Assembly: GCF_006716065.1 (NCBI RefSeq)
Contig: NZ_VFOL01000001.1
Span: forward strand, 4,216,001 to 4,280,000
Direction of reading: 5' to 3'
DNA length: 64,000 bases
Source: Salinispora arenicola
Lineage (GTDB): Bacteria; Actinomycetota; Actinomycetes; Mycobacteriales; Micromonosporaceae
In this document: positions 36,724-44,616 of the stretch, piece by piece
Position numbering within the stretch: position 1 is the stretch's first letter
Layout: every line of letters begins with the position of its first letter
Translations under genes and position numbers: made by a program
Notes under the pieces: model-generated
What the model was told of the DNA's origin: nothing
The model's database searches: none
The model's input: only the letters and a program-made list of their open reading frames with translations

Positions 36724-36905
36724 GACAGTAGTCAAGTCGGCGGCCGTGACAGCGGTCAAGCGGACGCCGGACGACTCAAGGAACCCTTCGGGTTCCGTCC
36801 CGCCGGAATATTAAGCACCCTATTGACAGGCATCATAGCGATTCACCAAACTCGCGGCGTCGAAGCGTGTCAGCGTCACCGGCAACCCGGCAGGAGCGTC
36901 ACGTC

Positions 36906-38426
36906 ATGACCAGAGCCGCACCTCGGGCAGGCCTCGCCGCGTTTCTCGCGGCCTGCCTGGTGGCCACGGGTGTCCTCATGGGGGCGTTGCCCGCACAGGC
37001 CGCACCCGTCTTCAAGGCCCCGTTTCCATGCGGTCACCAGTGGACATACAGCCACCACAGCAGTGAGGTACGTCAGGCGCTGGACTTCGTCCGCGCCGAC
37101 GGTGGCGTCACCGACGGCACCCCCGTGCTCGCCTCGGCAGCCGGTACCGCCTACCGGCACTCGCAGCCCAGCGGCGCCGGCAACTACGTCGTCATCGATC
37201 ACGGCAGCGGGTGGCAGACCTACTACTTCCACCTCTCCGCGTACTCGGTGGCAACCGGCGCGAGCGTCTCCCAGGGCCAGCAGATCGGGCTGACCGGCAA
37301 CACCGGCAACTCCTTCGGCGCACACATCCACTACGAGCAGCTCTACCACGGGGTGGGGCGGACCATCGTGATCAATGGTGTGTCGCTCGCGCCGTATCCC
37401 GGCTCGTACCACCAGCGCTACCTCACCAGCGACAACTGCGGCCGCTTCGCCGAACCCGTCGGAGGGCGGGCGTTCGGGTTCGGTAGTGGGCAGCATTATG
37501 TGGCGGTTGGTTCGGCGGGTGGGTTGGCGAGTCTGTCGTGGTCGCCGGAGTCGGGGGTAGTGCAGGCGGACTGGCGTGGTGGGGTGTTGACCGGTAGGGC
37601 GATGGGGTACGCGCACGCGGGTCAGCGGCATGTGTTCGCTCGGGGGCGGGATGACACGTTGCGGCATTGGTGGTTCGGGCCGGGGATGAGCGTGCCGGGG
37701 TTGGATGACTGGGACACGGTCGGGCGGGTGGTGTCGGATCCCACGGGGTTTGCCTACGGCAGTCAGCAGCATGTGTTCTACCGGAACCCGGACGGGTGGT
37801 TGGAGCATCGGTTCTACGATCTTGACACGGGTCGGGTTTCGGGTGGGGTGTGGCCTGGTGGGAGGTTCGTGGGGAATCCGTTCGCGTTCGTGCACCGCGA
37901 TCAGCAGCACGTCTTCGGTCGTACGGCCTCGGGTGGGTTGATCCACTGGTACTGGTGGCCGGGGATCAGTCCTCGTACGGACGACTGGGGTGTGCGCTCG
38001 GGTGTGGCCTCGGATCCGACGGGTTTCTCCTACGGTGGCCAGCACCATGTGTTCTTCCGGGACAGTGACGGCGGTCTGGGGCACCGGTTCTTCGACGACC
38101 TGTCGGGTACCTTCGGCGGCGGTGTCTGGCCGGGTGCGGTGTTCGTGGGTAACCCGCACGCGTTCGTGCACCGCGATCAGCAGCATGTCTTCGGTCGTAC
38201 GGCCTCGGGTGACCTGGTGCACTGGTACTGGTGGCCCGGGATCGATCCGAGGGTGGACGACTGGGGTGCGCGTGGGGTGGTGACCGGTGATCCCGTAGGC
38301 CTGTCCGCTGCGGGGCAGCATCACGTGTTCTACCGGCTCGGCGACGGCACCCTGGAACACCGCTTTGTCGACGACACCACCGGTCAGATCGTCACCGACA
38401 ACTGGGGCGGATCACTCGCACCATAA
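36906..38426 (+). CDS. Secreted M23 (beta-lytic-type) peptidase with C-terminal seven-repeat propeller
   Basis: Encodes 506 residues from ATG 36906, with AGGAG about 10 bases upstream. The signal peptide ends near LPAQAAP (about residue 32). The M23 domain follows: HHSSEVRQALDF supplies the first zinc His and Asp with LasA-like spacing, then YYFHLSAY and the HIHYEQL pair. From about residue 190 there are seven repeats of about 45 residues, alternating types HVFGR...HWYWWPG and HVFYR...EHRFYD. This pattern suggests a seven-bladed lectin-like propeller. It probably binds wall or sugar polymers and cleaves peptidoglycan bridges. Adjacent repeats are nearly identical at the DNA level. Confidence 0.9.
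   Translation: MTRAAPRAGLAAFLAACLVATGVLMGALPAQAAPVFKAPFPCGHQWTYSHHSSEVRQALDFVRADGGVTDGTPVLASAAGTAYRHSQPSGAGNYVVIDHGSGWQTYYFHLSAYSVATGASVSQGQQIGLTGNTGNSFGAHIHYEQLYHGVGRTIVINGVSLAPYPGSYHQRYLTSDNCGRFAEPVGGRAFGFGSGQHYVAVGSAGGLASLSWSPESGVVQADWRGGVLTGRAMGYAHAGQRHVFARGRDDTLRHWWFGPGMSVPGLDDWDTVGRVVSDPTGFAYGSQQHVFYRNPDGWLEHRFYDLDTGRVSGGVWPGGRFVGNPFAFVHRDQQHVFGRTASGGLIHWYWWPGISPRTDDWGVRSGVASDPTGFSYGGQHHVFFRDSDGGLGHRFFDDLSGTFGGGVWPGAVFVGNPHAFVHRDQQHVFGRTASGDLVHWYWWPGIDPRVDDWGARGVVTGDPVGLSAAGQHHVFYRLGDGTLEHRFVDDTTGQIVTDNWGGSLAP
37885..38220 (+). repeat. Near-identical DNA repeats inside the propeller
   Basis: A segment of about 53 bases around 37889 (beginning CGCGTTCGTGCACCGCGATC) recurs at 38161 with one difference, a spacing of 272-276 bases or two propeller blades. 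This indicates recent duplication or gene conversion of blade pairs. Confidence 0.8.
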
Positions 38427-38476
38427 CGAACCAGGCAGGAGCGAACAGTCACCAGCCGTGGGCGTGCCCCAGGTCA

Positions 38477-39085
38477 TCAGGCGGTAGGTGGCGACGGATG
38501 ACGGATCGCGGTGCCGGCATACAGTCGGTCGATGGTGTCCCACCAGCGCCGGAGCCCGTCGCGGCCCACCGGATCCGCGCCGAGCACATCGGCGATACGA
38601 TCACGCAACAGGATGATCGACAGCTCATGGGCCAGCAGCACGACCGCGAGTTGCGCCCGGTCCGTGTCCTCAGCGACCGCGCCGGCCTCGGCCATCCGGC
38701 GCACGAGCGAGTCGGTGAAACCCTGCACCATCCGGTATGCCTCGACCGAGCGTGTGGTGGTGCCGACGAGCAGGTGCGCAAGGTAGCGGGTGGTTGCCGG
38801 TGCGGAGAGCGCGTCGGCCGAGGCGAGGAAGCGGTCGGGTGGGCCGGTACCAGACGTGTCGGCCAGCACCTCCAACGCGTTGCCCAACATGCCCAGCACA
38901 TGGGCGTCCACCGCGGCGACCAGTCCCTCGCGGGATCCGTAGTGTTTGATGATCAACGACTGCGAGACCTTCGCGCGCTCCGCCACCTGCTTGAGCGAGG
39001 CCGCCGCCGGCCACTGCTCGCTGAACAGTTCCAGGGCGACATCCCGAATGATCGCTTTCGCGGTGCGATCCTCGGGTACATACAT
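38477..39085 (-). CDS. TetR-family transcriptional regulator
   Basis: Encodes 202 residues from ATG 39085. The DNA-binding domain is IIRDVALELFSEQWPAAASL followed by KQVAERAKVSQSLIIKHYGS, where HYG replaces the commoner YYHF. The ligand domain is helical, with LAHLLVGTTTRSVEAYRMVQ and LAHELSIILLRDRIADVLG. An upstream in-frame extension has no start with a ribosome site. It faces the GYD-domain gene across 170 bases. The target is unknown. Confidence 0.88.
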   Translation of the reverse strand: MYVPEDRTAKAIIRDVALELFSEQWPAAASLKQVAERAKVSQSLIIKHYGSREGLVAAVDAHVLGMLGNALEVLADTSGTGPPDRFLASADALSAPATTRYLAHLLVGTTTRSVEAYRMVQGFTDSLVRRMAEAGAVAEDTDRAQLAVVLLAHELSIILLRDRIADVLGADPVGRDGLRRWWDTIDRLYAGTAIRHPSPPTA

Positions 39086-39257
39086 GTTCACCACGGTAGC
39101 AAGCCGGGTTCCGTGGGCCCGGCGGGGAGCGACGGCGGTGCTTCCGCGCCCCTGTCCCTGGCGCGAGAGTACCGCCGGTGAGGCGTAGCGGGACGGATCA
39201 CGGGTACAGGGCGAAGGCAGCGGAACACCGGACACGGTGAAAGGTGGTGCCAGCGGA

Positions 39258-39575
39258 GTGAAATATCTGGCCATAGCGACCTACACCACCCAGGGTGTCA
39301 GCGGATTAGGCAAGGAAGGGGGAACACGGCGGGCCGAGGTGGTCCGGGCGCTCATCGAGAACTCCGGCGGGCAGGTGGAGTCGCTGTACTTCTCGTTCGG
39401 TGAGCACGATGTATATGTGTTGTGTGACCTGCGTGACAACGTGGTTGCTGCCGCGCTCAGCATCGCCGTGCGCTCGGCCGGGGGTGGGGAGACGATAATG
39501 ATCCCGTTGTTGACTCCGGCCGAGATCGACGAGGCGGCCAAGCTGCCGGTCACCTATCAGGCGCCAGGCCAGTAG
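39258..39575 (+). CDS. GYD-domain protein
   Basis: Encodes 105 residues from GTG 39258 (GTG 39237 is an alternative). The sequence YLAIATYTTQGVSGLGKEGG, then RRAEVVRALIENSGGQVESL and FGEHDVYVLCDL, matches the GYD domain, a small alpha/beta dimer resembling dimeric ferredoxin-like folds. Members are of unknown function, often near oxidoreductases. It is transcribed opposite to the flavin reductase fusion gene that follows (convergent). Confidence 0.85.
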   Translation: MKYLAIATYTTQGVSGLGKEGGTRRAEVVRALIENSGGQVESLYFSFGEHDVYVLCDLRDNVVAAALSIAVRSAGGGETIMIPLLTPAEIDEAAKLPVTYQAPGQ

Positions 39576-39639
39576 GCGTCCGGGAAGCCGGCGAGGATGG
39601 TGCCGGCGTTTCACCGCCGTCGTGGGACCTGCGCCAACG

Positions 39640-40725
39640 TCACGGGCGGCGTGGGCGCGGGTGGGTCACGTCCTTACCGAGGCAGGTGACGCCCCCCGGT
39701 CCGACGGTTGGAACCGGCCGATACCCTTCGCTGTGATAGAAATCGATGTTTTGTAGGCTCTTGGCGCCGGTCGTCAGCAGGATGCGATCGCAGTCGGGGT
39801 CGGCGGCGGCTTCGGCGGCGCGCAGCAGCCACCGGCCCAGCCCTTGGCCACGCTCATCGGGCACGACGGCGAGCCGCCCCACATGCCAGTCGGTGTTGAC
39901 GCGGCGGGCGCGCACCATCCCCAGGAGTCGGCCGTCGCGCCAGATTCCCGTGGTGTGCCAGTCCGCGAGCCATTCACGGACCTGCTCTGGCGACTCGTGC
40001 AGGGCCGGCAGATCCATGGTGTCGTTGGTCAGGGCCTCGTCCACCCAGCAGCACCGCTGCAACACGGTCACCTCAGGGGCGTCGTCACAGCTCATCCGTC
40101 TGGCGTAAGACCCTGGTAGTGGACCGGGTCGGGCCTCGGCCCGTGCCCGTTCACGCAGTGGCCGCAAGGCGTTCGCCACCCGGACCAGTTCGTCCAGTAG
40201 GTGCAGGCCCGCCTGGTCGCGAGCCGCGTCGGGCAGCAGCCGTCCATCCGTCGTCGCGTCACCGAGGCGGATCGCGACTGTGGCGCCCAACGGCACCAGG
40301 CGTAGCGCGGTCACCACCTGCTTGGCGTGCTGGACCGACCGGGTGCCCGCCGACGTGTTGCCGTAGCTGACGAAGCCGATCGGCTTCCATGCCCACTCGC
40401 GGCTGAGGTAGTCCAGCGCGTTTTTCAGAGTCGCTGGCATTCCGTGGTTGTACTCCGGAGTGACCACGATGAACCCGTCCGCCGTGTCGACGAGCCGACT
40501 CCAGCGTCGGGTGTGCTCGTGCTGGTAGGCGCCCGACGACGGGTGCTGCTCCTCGTCCAGGAAGGGCAGGTGCAGATCGCCGAGGGCCACCGGCACCAGC
40601 TCGACACCGAGGGCCGCCGTGTGTGGGCCGACCGCATCGATCAGCCACTGCCCCACCTGGGGGCCGAGGGCGCCTGGGCGCGTGCTGCTCATCAAGGCGA
40701 GGACCCGAACAGTTTTCGTTGTCAT
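39640..40725 (-). CDS. NADPH-dependent FMN reductase fused to GNAT acetyltransferase
   Basis: Encodes 361 residues. Residues 1-190 are a flavodoxin-like FMN reductase (VLALMSSTRPGALGPQVGQW, FIVVTPEYNHGMPATLKNAL and PIGFVSYGNTSAG). Residues about 215-360 are a GNAT domain with motif A VGRLAVVPDERGQGLGRWLL and the HSEGYRPVP end. The junction is continuous and in frame without a stop. The first part reduces quinones, azo or chromate-type substrates with NADPH. The second would acetylate an amine with acetyl-CoA. The fusion suggests linked detoxification. It is divergent from a MarR gene that is likely its repressor. Confidence 0.9.
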   Translation of the reverse strand: MTTKTVRVLALMSSTRPGALGPQVGQWLIDAVGPHTAALGVELVPVALGDLHLPFLDEEQHPSSGAYQHEHTRRWSRLVDTADGFIVVTPEYNHGMPATLKNALDYLSREWAWKPIGFVSYGNTSAGTRSVQHAKQVVTALRLVPLGATVAIRLGDATTDGRLLPDAARDQAGLHLLDELVRVANALRPLRERARAEARPGPLPGSYARRMSCDDAPEVTVLQRCCWVDEALTNDTMDLPALHESPEQVREWLADWHTTGIWRDGRLLGMVRARRVNTDWHVGRLAVVPDERGQGLGRWLLRAAEAAADPDCDRILLTTGAKSLQNIDFYHSEGYRPVPTVGPGGVTCLGKDVTHPRPRRP

Positions 40726-40735
40726 GGAAACGAAG

Positions 40736-40757
40736 TGTAGATGCTAGATTGATTACA
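40736..40757. promoter_or_regulatory. Candidate MarR operator in the divergent promoter
   Basis: TGTAGATGCTAGATTGATTACA, an imperfect 22-base dyad with TGTA/TACA ends, sits in the 31-base gap between the FMN reductase fusion and marR and overlaps the marR start. It is suited to autorepression and control of both genes. Confidence 0.5.
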
Positions 40758-41254
40758 TGTCAACTAACTCGTCGACCGGAGCAGTACGCTGGTTGGACCC
40801 CGACCAGGAACGGGCGTGGCGGGCATTCCTGCGGATCATGGTCGCCGTTCAGACCGGCACGGCGCGCGATCTGGCCGCGGTCGGGCTCTCCGAAGCCGAC
40901 TACGAAGTTCTGAGCACCCTGTCGGAGCGGCCCGACCACACCAGCACCCTGGGAGAGCAGGCCGACAAGATGGGCTGGTCACGCAGTCGGCTGTCCCGGC
41001 AGGCCACCCGGATGGCGGCGCGTGGCCTGCTCAAGCGCACACCGGATCCGAACGACGGGAGAGGGTGCTTGCTGGTACTCACCGCACAGGGTCTGGAGGT
41101 GCTCGAGGGCGCCGCGCCGGCCCACGTCGAATCGGTGCGACGCCACTTCATCGACCGACTCGCCCCGCAGGACCTCATTGCCATCGAACGGATCGCCCGA
41201 AAGCTCGAAGAGCCCCACGTCGACGGCGACCACGCTCCGGACCGCCTGCCATGA
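40757..41254 (+). CDS. MarR-family regulator
   Basis: Encodes 165 residues from ATG 40757. The winged helix is LSEADYEVLSTLSERPDHTS, then TLGEQADKMGWSRSRLSRQA and wing RGLLKRTPDPNDGRG, the standard MarR arrangement. Dimer helices are at both ends. It is divergent from the reductase/GNAT gene with an overlapping dyad, so it probably represses that gene until a phenolic or oxidative ligand binds. The MFS gene follows in the same direction after 69 bases. Confidence 0.92.
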   Translation: MSTNSSTGAVRWLDPDQERAWRAFLRIMVAVQTGTARDLAAVGLSEADYEVLSTLSERPDHTSTLGEQADKMGWSRSRLSRQATRMAARGLLKRTPDPNDGRGCLLVLTAQGLEVLEGAAPAHVESVRRHFIDRLAPQDLIAIERIARKLEEPHVDGDHAPDRLP

Positions 41255-41323
41255 TCGTCGGCGGGTGGGCGTCAGCCCGATCCTGGTTTGACCGCTCACC
41301 CCGAGCTCCGTTTAGGTGAGGCT

Positions 41324-42583
41324 GTGCTAACTGCTGGTTCCACCCCGGTGTCACACGGACCGACGACCTCCGGTGACCGGACATCGCCGGGATGGTCGCC
41401 GTGGCGGACCGTGATCGGCTTTGGCGTGGTGAGCCTGGCCGCCGACATGGTGTACGAGGGTGCGCGATCGGTGTACGGGCCGCTGCTCGCGTCACTGGGG
41501 GCGTCCGCGCTGATCGTGGGCCTGATCACCGGTGCCGGTGAGGCGGCGGCGCTGGTGCTGCGGCTGGTGTCGGGGCCGCTGGCCGACCGGACCCGCCGGT
41601 ACTGGACGTTGACGATCGTCGGGTACGCGCTGACAGCGGTGTGTGTGCCGTTGCTGGCGGTCACCCCGAGGCTGGGCGCCGCGGGGCTGGTTCTGGCCGG
41701 GCTGCTGATTGTGGCCGAGCGGCTGGGAAAGGCGGTGCGGTCACCGGCGAAGTCAGCATTGCTGGCCGAGGCCGCGGGCGCGGTGGGGATGGGCCGCGGG
41801 ATGGGCGTCCACAAGGCCCTGGACCAGGTCGGGGCGTTCGCCGGCCCGCTGCTGCTGGCGGCACTCGCCGCCGCGGCCGGCGGGCTGCTGTGGCCGGGGC
41901 TGGCCGCCCTGGCGGTGCCGGGGGCGCTGGCGATGGTCATGCTCGTGGTCATACGCCGCCGCACCGAACCGGTGCGCCCTCCGGGTGCTGCTGACGGCCA
42001 CCGAACAGAGCGCGGCACCATCGCCCCGCCCACCTCGCTGCCAGCGTCGTTCGTGTGGTTCGCGGTGGCGTGTGCTCTGTGCACCGCAGGGCTGATGACC
42101 TTCGGATTGATCGGATTCCACCTGGCACAGACCGATGTGGTGCCGGCCGCGGGGGTGCCCCTGCTGTACGCCGTGGCGATGGCGGCGGCTGCCGCGGCCG
42201 CGCTCGCCACCGGCACGGCCTACGACCGCATCGGAGCCCGCGTCCTGTTGGTCCTACCCGTCCTGGTCGCCGTGGTGCCCCCGTTGGCGTTCACCACCGG
42301 CTTGGCCGTGGCCGCTGCCGGGGTCGTGGTGTGGGGCGCCGCACTGGGGGTACAGGACTCCACCGTCAAGGCGTTCGTGGCCGACCTCGTGCCACGACAG
42401 CGTCGGGCCACCGCGTACGGCATCTTCGCCGCCGTACAAGGCGCCGGCGCGCTCGTCGGCGGTGTCACCGCCGGTACCCTGTACGAGTCCTCACTGACCT
42501 GGCTGCTCGTCGCGGTCGCCGCCGCGCAGGCCGTCGCGATACTCATCCTGGTACCGGTACTGGCCCGTCCGCACGCCCGGTGA
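41324..42583 (+). CDS. MFS transporter
   Basis: Encodes 419 residues from GTG 41324 (the frame is open to TTG 41288). Twelve helices are expected, including VIGFGVVSLAADMVYEGARS, the loop motif GPLADRTRRYWT, and a second-half loop TGTAYDRIGARVLL. VRSPAKSALLAEAAGAVGMG near helix five is typical of a subfamily resembling putative exporters with MVYEGARS. Downstream of marR and near the reductase fusion, it could export the compound sensed by MarR. The substrate is unassigned. Confidence 0.85.
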   Translation: MLTAGSTPVSHGPTTSGDRTSPGWSPWRTVIGFGVVSLAADMVYEGARSVYGPLLASLGASALIVGLITGAGEAAALVLRLVSGPLADRTRRYWTLTIVGYALTAVCVPLLAVTPRLGAAGLVLAGLLIVAERLGKAVRSPAKSALLAEAAGAVGMGRGMGVHKALDQVGAFAGPLLLAALAAAAGGLLWPGLAALAVPGALAMVMLVVIRRRTEPVRPPGAADGHRTERGTIAPPTSLPASFVWFAVACALCTAGLMTFGLIGFHLAQTDVVPAAGVPLLYAVAMAAAAAAALATGTAYDRIGARVLLVLPVLVAVVPPLAFTTGLAVAAAGVVVWGAALGVQDSTVKAFVADLVPRQRRATAYGIFAAVQGAGALVGGVTAGTLYESSLTWLLVAVAAAQAVAILILVPVLARPHAR

Positions 42584-42746
42584 CGCTGCCGGTCCGGCCG
42601 ATGCACTCCCTTCGACGTGAGGGCCACCGTCGGGGACACCCATTCCGGTGGCGATGGCGGGCGCGCCGTTGGCCTCGCGGCGGCGGATCAGGTGACCGAA
42701 TGACGCCTTCTGCTGCATGTTCCTACCCGTATGGCACAGATAGGCG

Positions 42747-42760
42747 GTCAATAATGACCT
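42747..42760. promoter_or_regulatory. Palindrome GGTCA-ATAA-TGACC
   Basis: A perfect 5-bp dyad with an AT spacer, 39 bases before the RCC1-protein start, nested in a wider CCTACC/GGTAGG inverted pair (42724-42777). It is a possible operator for the surface protein gene. Confidence 0.4.
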
Positions 42761-42798
42761 TTGTCCTATTGGTAGGTGTCCGCTGGGAGAAATGAACG

Positions 42799-44466
42799 AT
42801 GCACCGAATCTGCCGACGGGTTGTCCGTGTCGCCGGCGCGCACCGGGCGGGACGCGCCGTAGCCGGGTGGTTCTCAGTCGTGTTGGCGGTGCTGCTCACG
42901 CAGGCCGTCGGCGTGCTGCCCGCGGTCGCACAACACGCGTCAACCTCCACCATCGCATCGGACACCATCCTCGCCTGGGGCGACAACTCCTTCGGCCAGT
43001 TCGGTAACGGATCCACCACCAGCAGCAGCACACCCGTTGCGGTGAGCCTGCCCGCGGGCACCACGGTCACCGCCATCGCCGGCAGCGACACCCACAGTCT
43101 GGCGTTGACGTCGGCCGGCACCGTGCTCGCCTGGGGCGGCAACTCCTCGGGGCAGTTGGGTAACGGGTCCACCACCAGCAGTAGCACACCCGTTGCGGTG
43201 AGCCTGCCGGCGGGCACCACGGTCACCGCCATCGCCGCCGGCGCCGGTCACAGTCTGGCGGTCACCTCCACCGGCGCGGCTCTCGCCTGGGGCGACAACA
43301 GCGTCGGGCAGTTGGGGAACGGGTCCACCACCGACAGCAGTACACCCGTTGCGGTGAGCCTGCCGGCGGGCACCACGGTCACCGCCATCGCCGGCGGCCT
43401 CGGTCACAGTCTGGCGGTCACCTCCACCGGCGCGGCCCTCGCCTGGGGAAACAATGCGCAGGGCCAACTGGGCGACGGGACTACCACCAGCCGCAGCACA
43501 CCCATCACCGTACGGCTGCCCCTGGTCACCGCTGTCGCTGCCGGAAGCTTCCACAGCCTGGCATCGACCTCCACCGGCGCCACCTACGCGTGGGGCCGTA
43601 ACTCCTCGGGGCAGTTGGGTAACGGCTCCACCACCGACAGCACCACCCCTGTTGCCGTGAGTCTGCCCACCGGCAGCACCGCCACCATCGTCGCCGCCGG
43701 TAGCGATCACAGTCTGGCGGTCACCTCCACCGGCGCGGCCCTCGCCTGGGGAAGCAACAGCGTCGGACAGTTGGGTAACGGCTCCACCGCCGACAGCAGC
43801 CTCCCCGTCACCGTGAACGTGCCCACCGGCAGCGCGCTCACCGGCGTCGCGATCCACCGCGACCATGCCGTGGCAACGACCTCCGCCGGCACCGCCCTGG
43901 CCTGGAGCCGGAACAACGAAGGCCAGTTGGGCGACGGGTCCACCACCGACCGCAGCACACCCGTCGCGGTCAGCCTGCCCGCCGGCACCACGCTCGCCGC
44001 CATCGCCGCCGGCGACGATCACAGTCTGGCCCTGGTCGCATCACAGGCACACTCCACCACGAGCCTGCGGGTCTCACCGCAGGACCCGACAGCCGATCAG
44101 GACGTCACCCTCACCGCCACCGTCACCTGCACCACCGACACCCCCAGCGGAACCATCACCTTCCGCACCACCACCACCGACCTCGCCACCGTGCCCCTGG
44201 ACAGCACCACCACCGCCACCCACACCACCCGACTCCCACCCGGCACCCACACCCTCACCGCCCACTACACCGCAACCACCACCACCTGCCCCGACAGCCA
44301 GTCCGAGGCCACCATCATCACCATCACCGCCCCCGACGACCCGGACCTGCCCGTCACCAGCCCCAACCTGCCCACCATCCTCGGCACCGCCACCCTGCTC
44401 ATCCCCACCGGCGCCACCCTCGTCCAGCTCACCCGCCGTACCCGGGCAACAGCACGCCCGAGATGA
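42799..44466 (+). CDS. Wall-anchored RCC1-repeat propeller protein
   Basis: Encodes 555 residues from ATG 42799. An Arg-rich signal peptide occupies about residues 1-45. Seven RCC1-type repeats of 52 residues (LAWGxNxxGQLGNGSTTxSS pattern, ending AGxxHSLAVT) form a complete seven-bladed propeller. An Ig-like domain follows (RVSPQDPTADQDVTLTATVT). At the C terminus LPVTS precedes a hydrophobic helix and RRTR, a sortase-type sorting signal with Ser in place of the usual Gly. It is therefore probably attached to the wall. No ligand is known; RCC1 propellers mediate protein contacts. Confidence 0.9.
   Translation: MHRICRRVVRVAGAHRAGRAVAGWFSVVLAVLLTQAVGVLPAVAQHASTSTIASDTILAWGDNSFGQFGNGSTTSSSTPVAVSLPAGTTVTAIAGSDTHSLALTSAGTVLAWGGNSSGQLGNGSTTSSSTPVAVSLPAGTTVTAIAAGAGHSLAVTSTGAALAWGDNSVGQLGNGSTTDSSTPVAVSLPAGTTVTAIAGGLGHSLAVTSTGAALAWGNNAQGQLGDGTTTSRSTPITVRLPLVTAVAAGSFHSLASTSTGATYAWGRNSSGQLGNGSTTDSTTPVAVSLPTGSTATIVAAGSDHSLAVTSTGAALAWGSNSVGQLGNGSTADSSLPVTVNVPTGSALTGVAIHRDHAVATTSAGTALAWSRNNEGQLGDGSTTDRSTPVAVSLPAGTTLAAIAAGDDHSLALVASQAHSTTSLRVSPQDPTADQDVTLTATVTCTTDTPSGTITFRTTTTDLATVPLDSTTTATHTTRLPPGTHTLTAHYTATTTTCPDSQSEATIITITAPDDPDLPVTSPNLPTILGTATLLIPTGATLVQLTRRTRATARPR
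42970..44045 (+). repeat. Seven tandem 156-bp repeats (RCC1 units)
   Basis: Units begin at about 42970, 43126, 43282, 43438, 43585, 43741 and 43897. Spacing is 156 bases except one unit of 147. Units one to four are nearly identical at the DNA level, while five to seven are more diverged. Confidence 0.85.
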
Positions 44467-44616
44467 TCTGGCTGCCCAACCGTCCACACAGGCCGACATA
44501 CGGGGGTTAACCCCAGGTCACTGCGGTGGCCTGCCGGATGGTGGTGCACGGCCCGCTCGAGGACGCTGGCGAGCATACGGGCCGGCCCATCCGGGGCCTG
44601 CGGACTGGAGTGACGC

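Noticed and set aside
36841..36870. TTGACA at 36823 and TATGAT-like sequences in the gap before the M23 peptidase as promoters.
   Set aside because: No correctly spaced -10/-35 pair for either direction, so no promoter is called.
42970..44045. Regular 156-base repeats resembling an array.
   Set aside because: Not CRISPR: the units are in-frame coding repeats (RCC1 blades) with no spacer variation.
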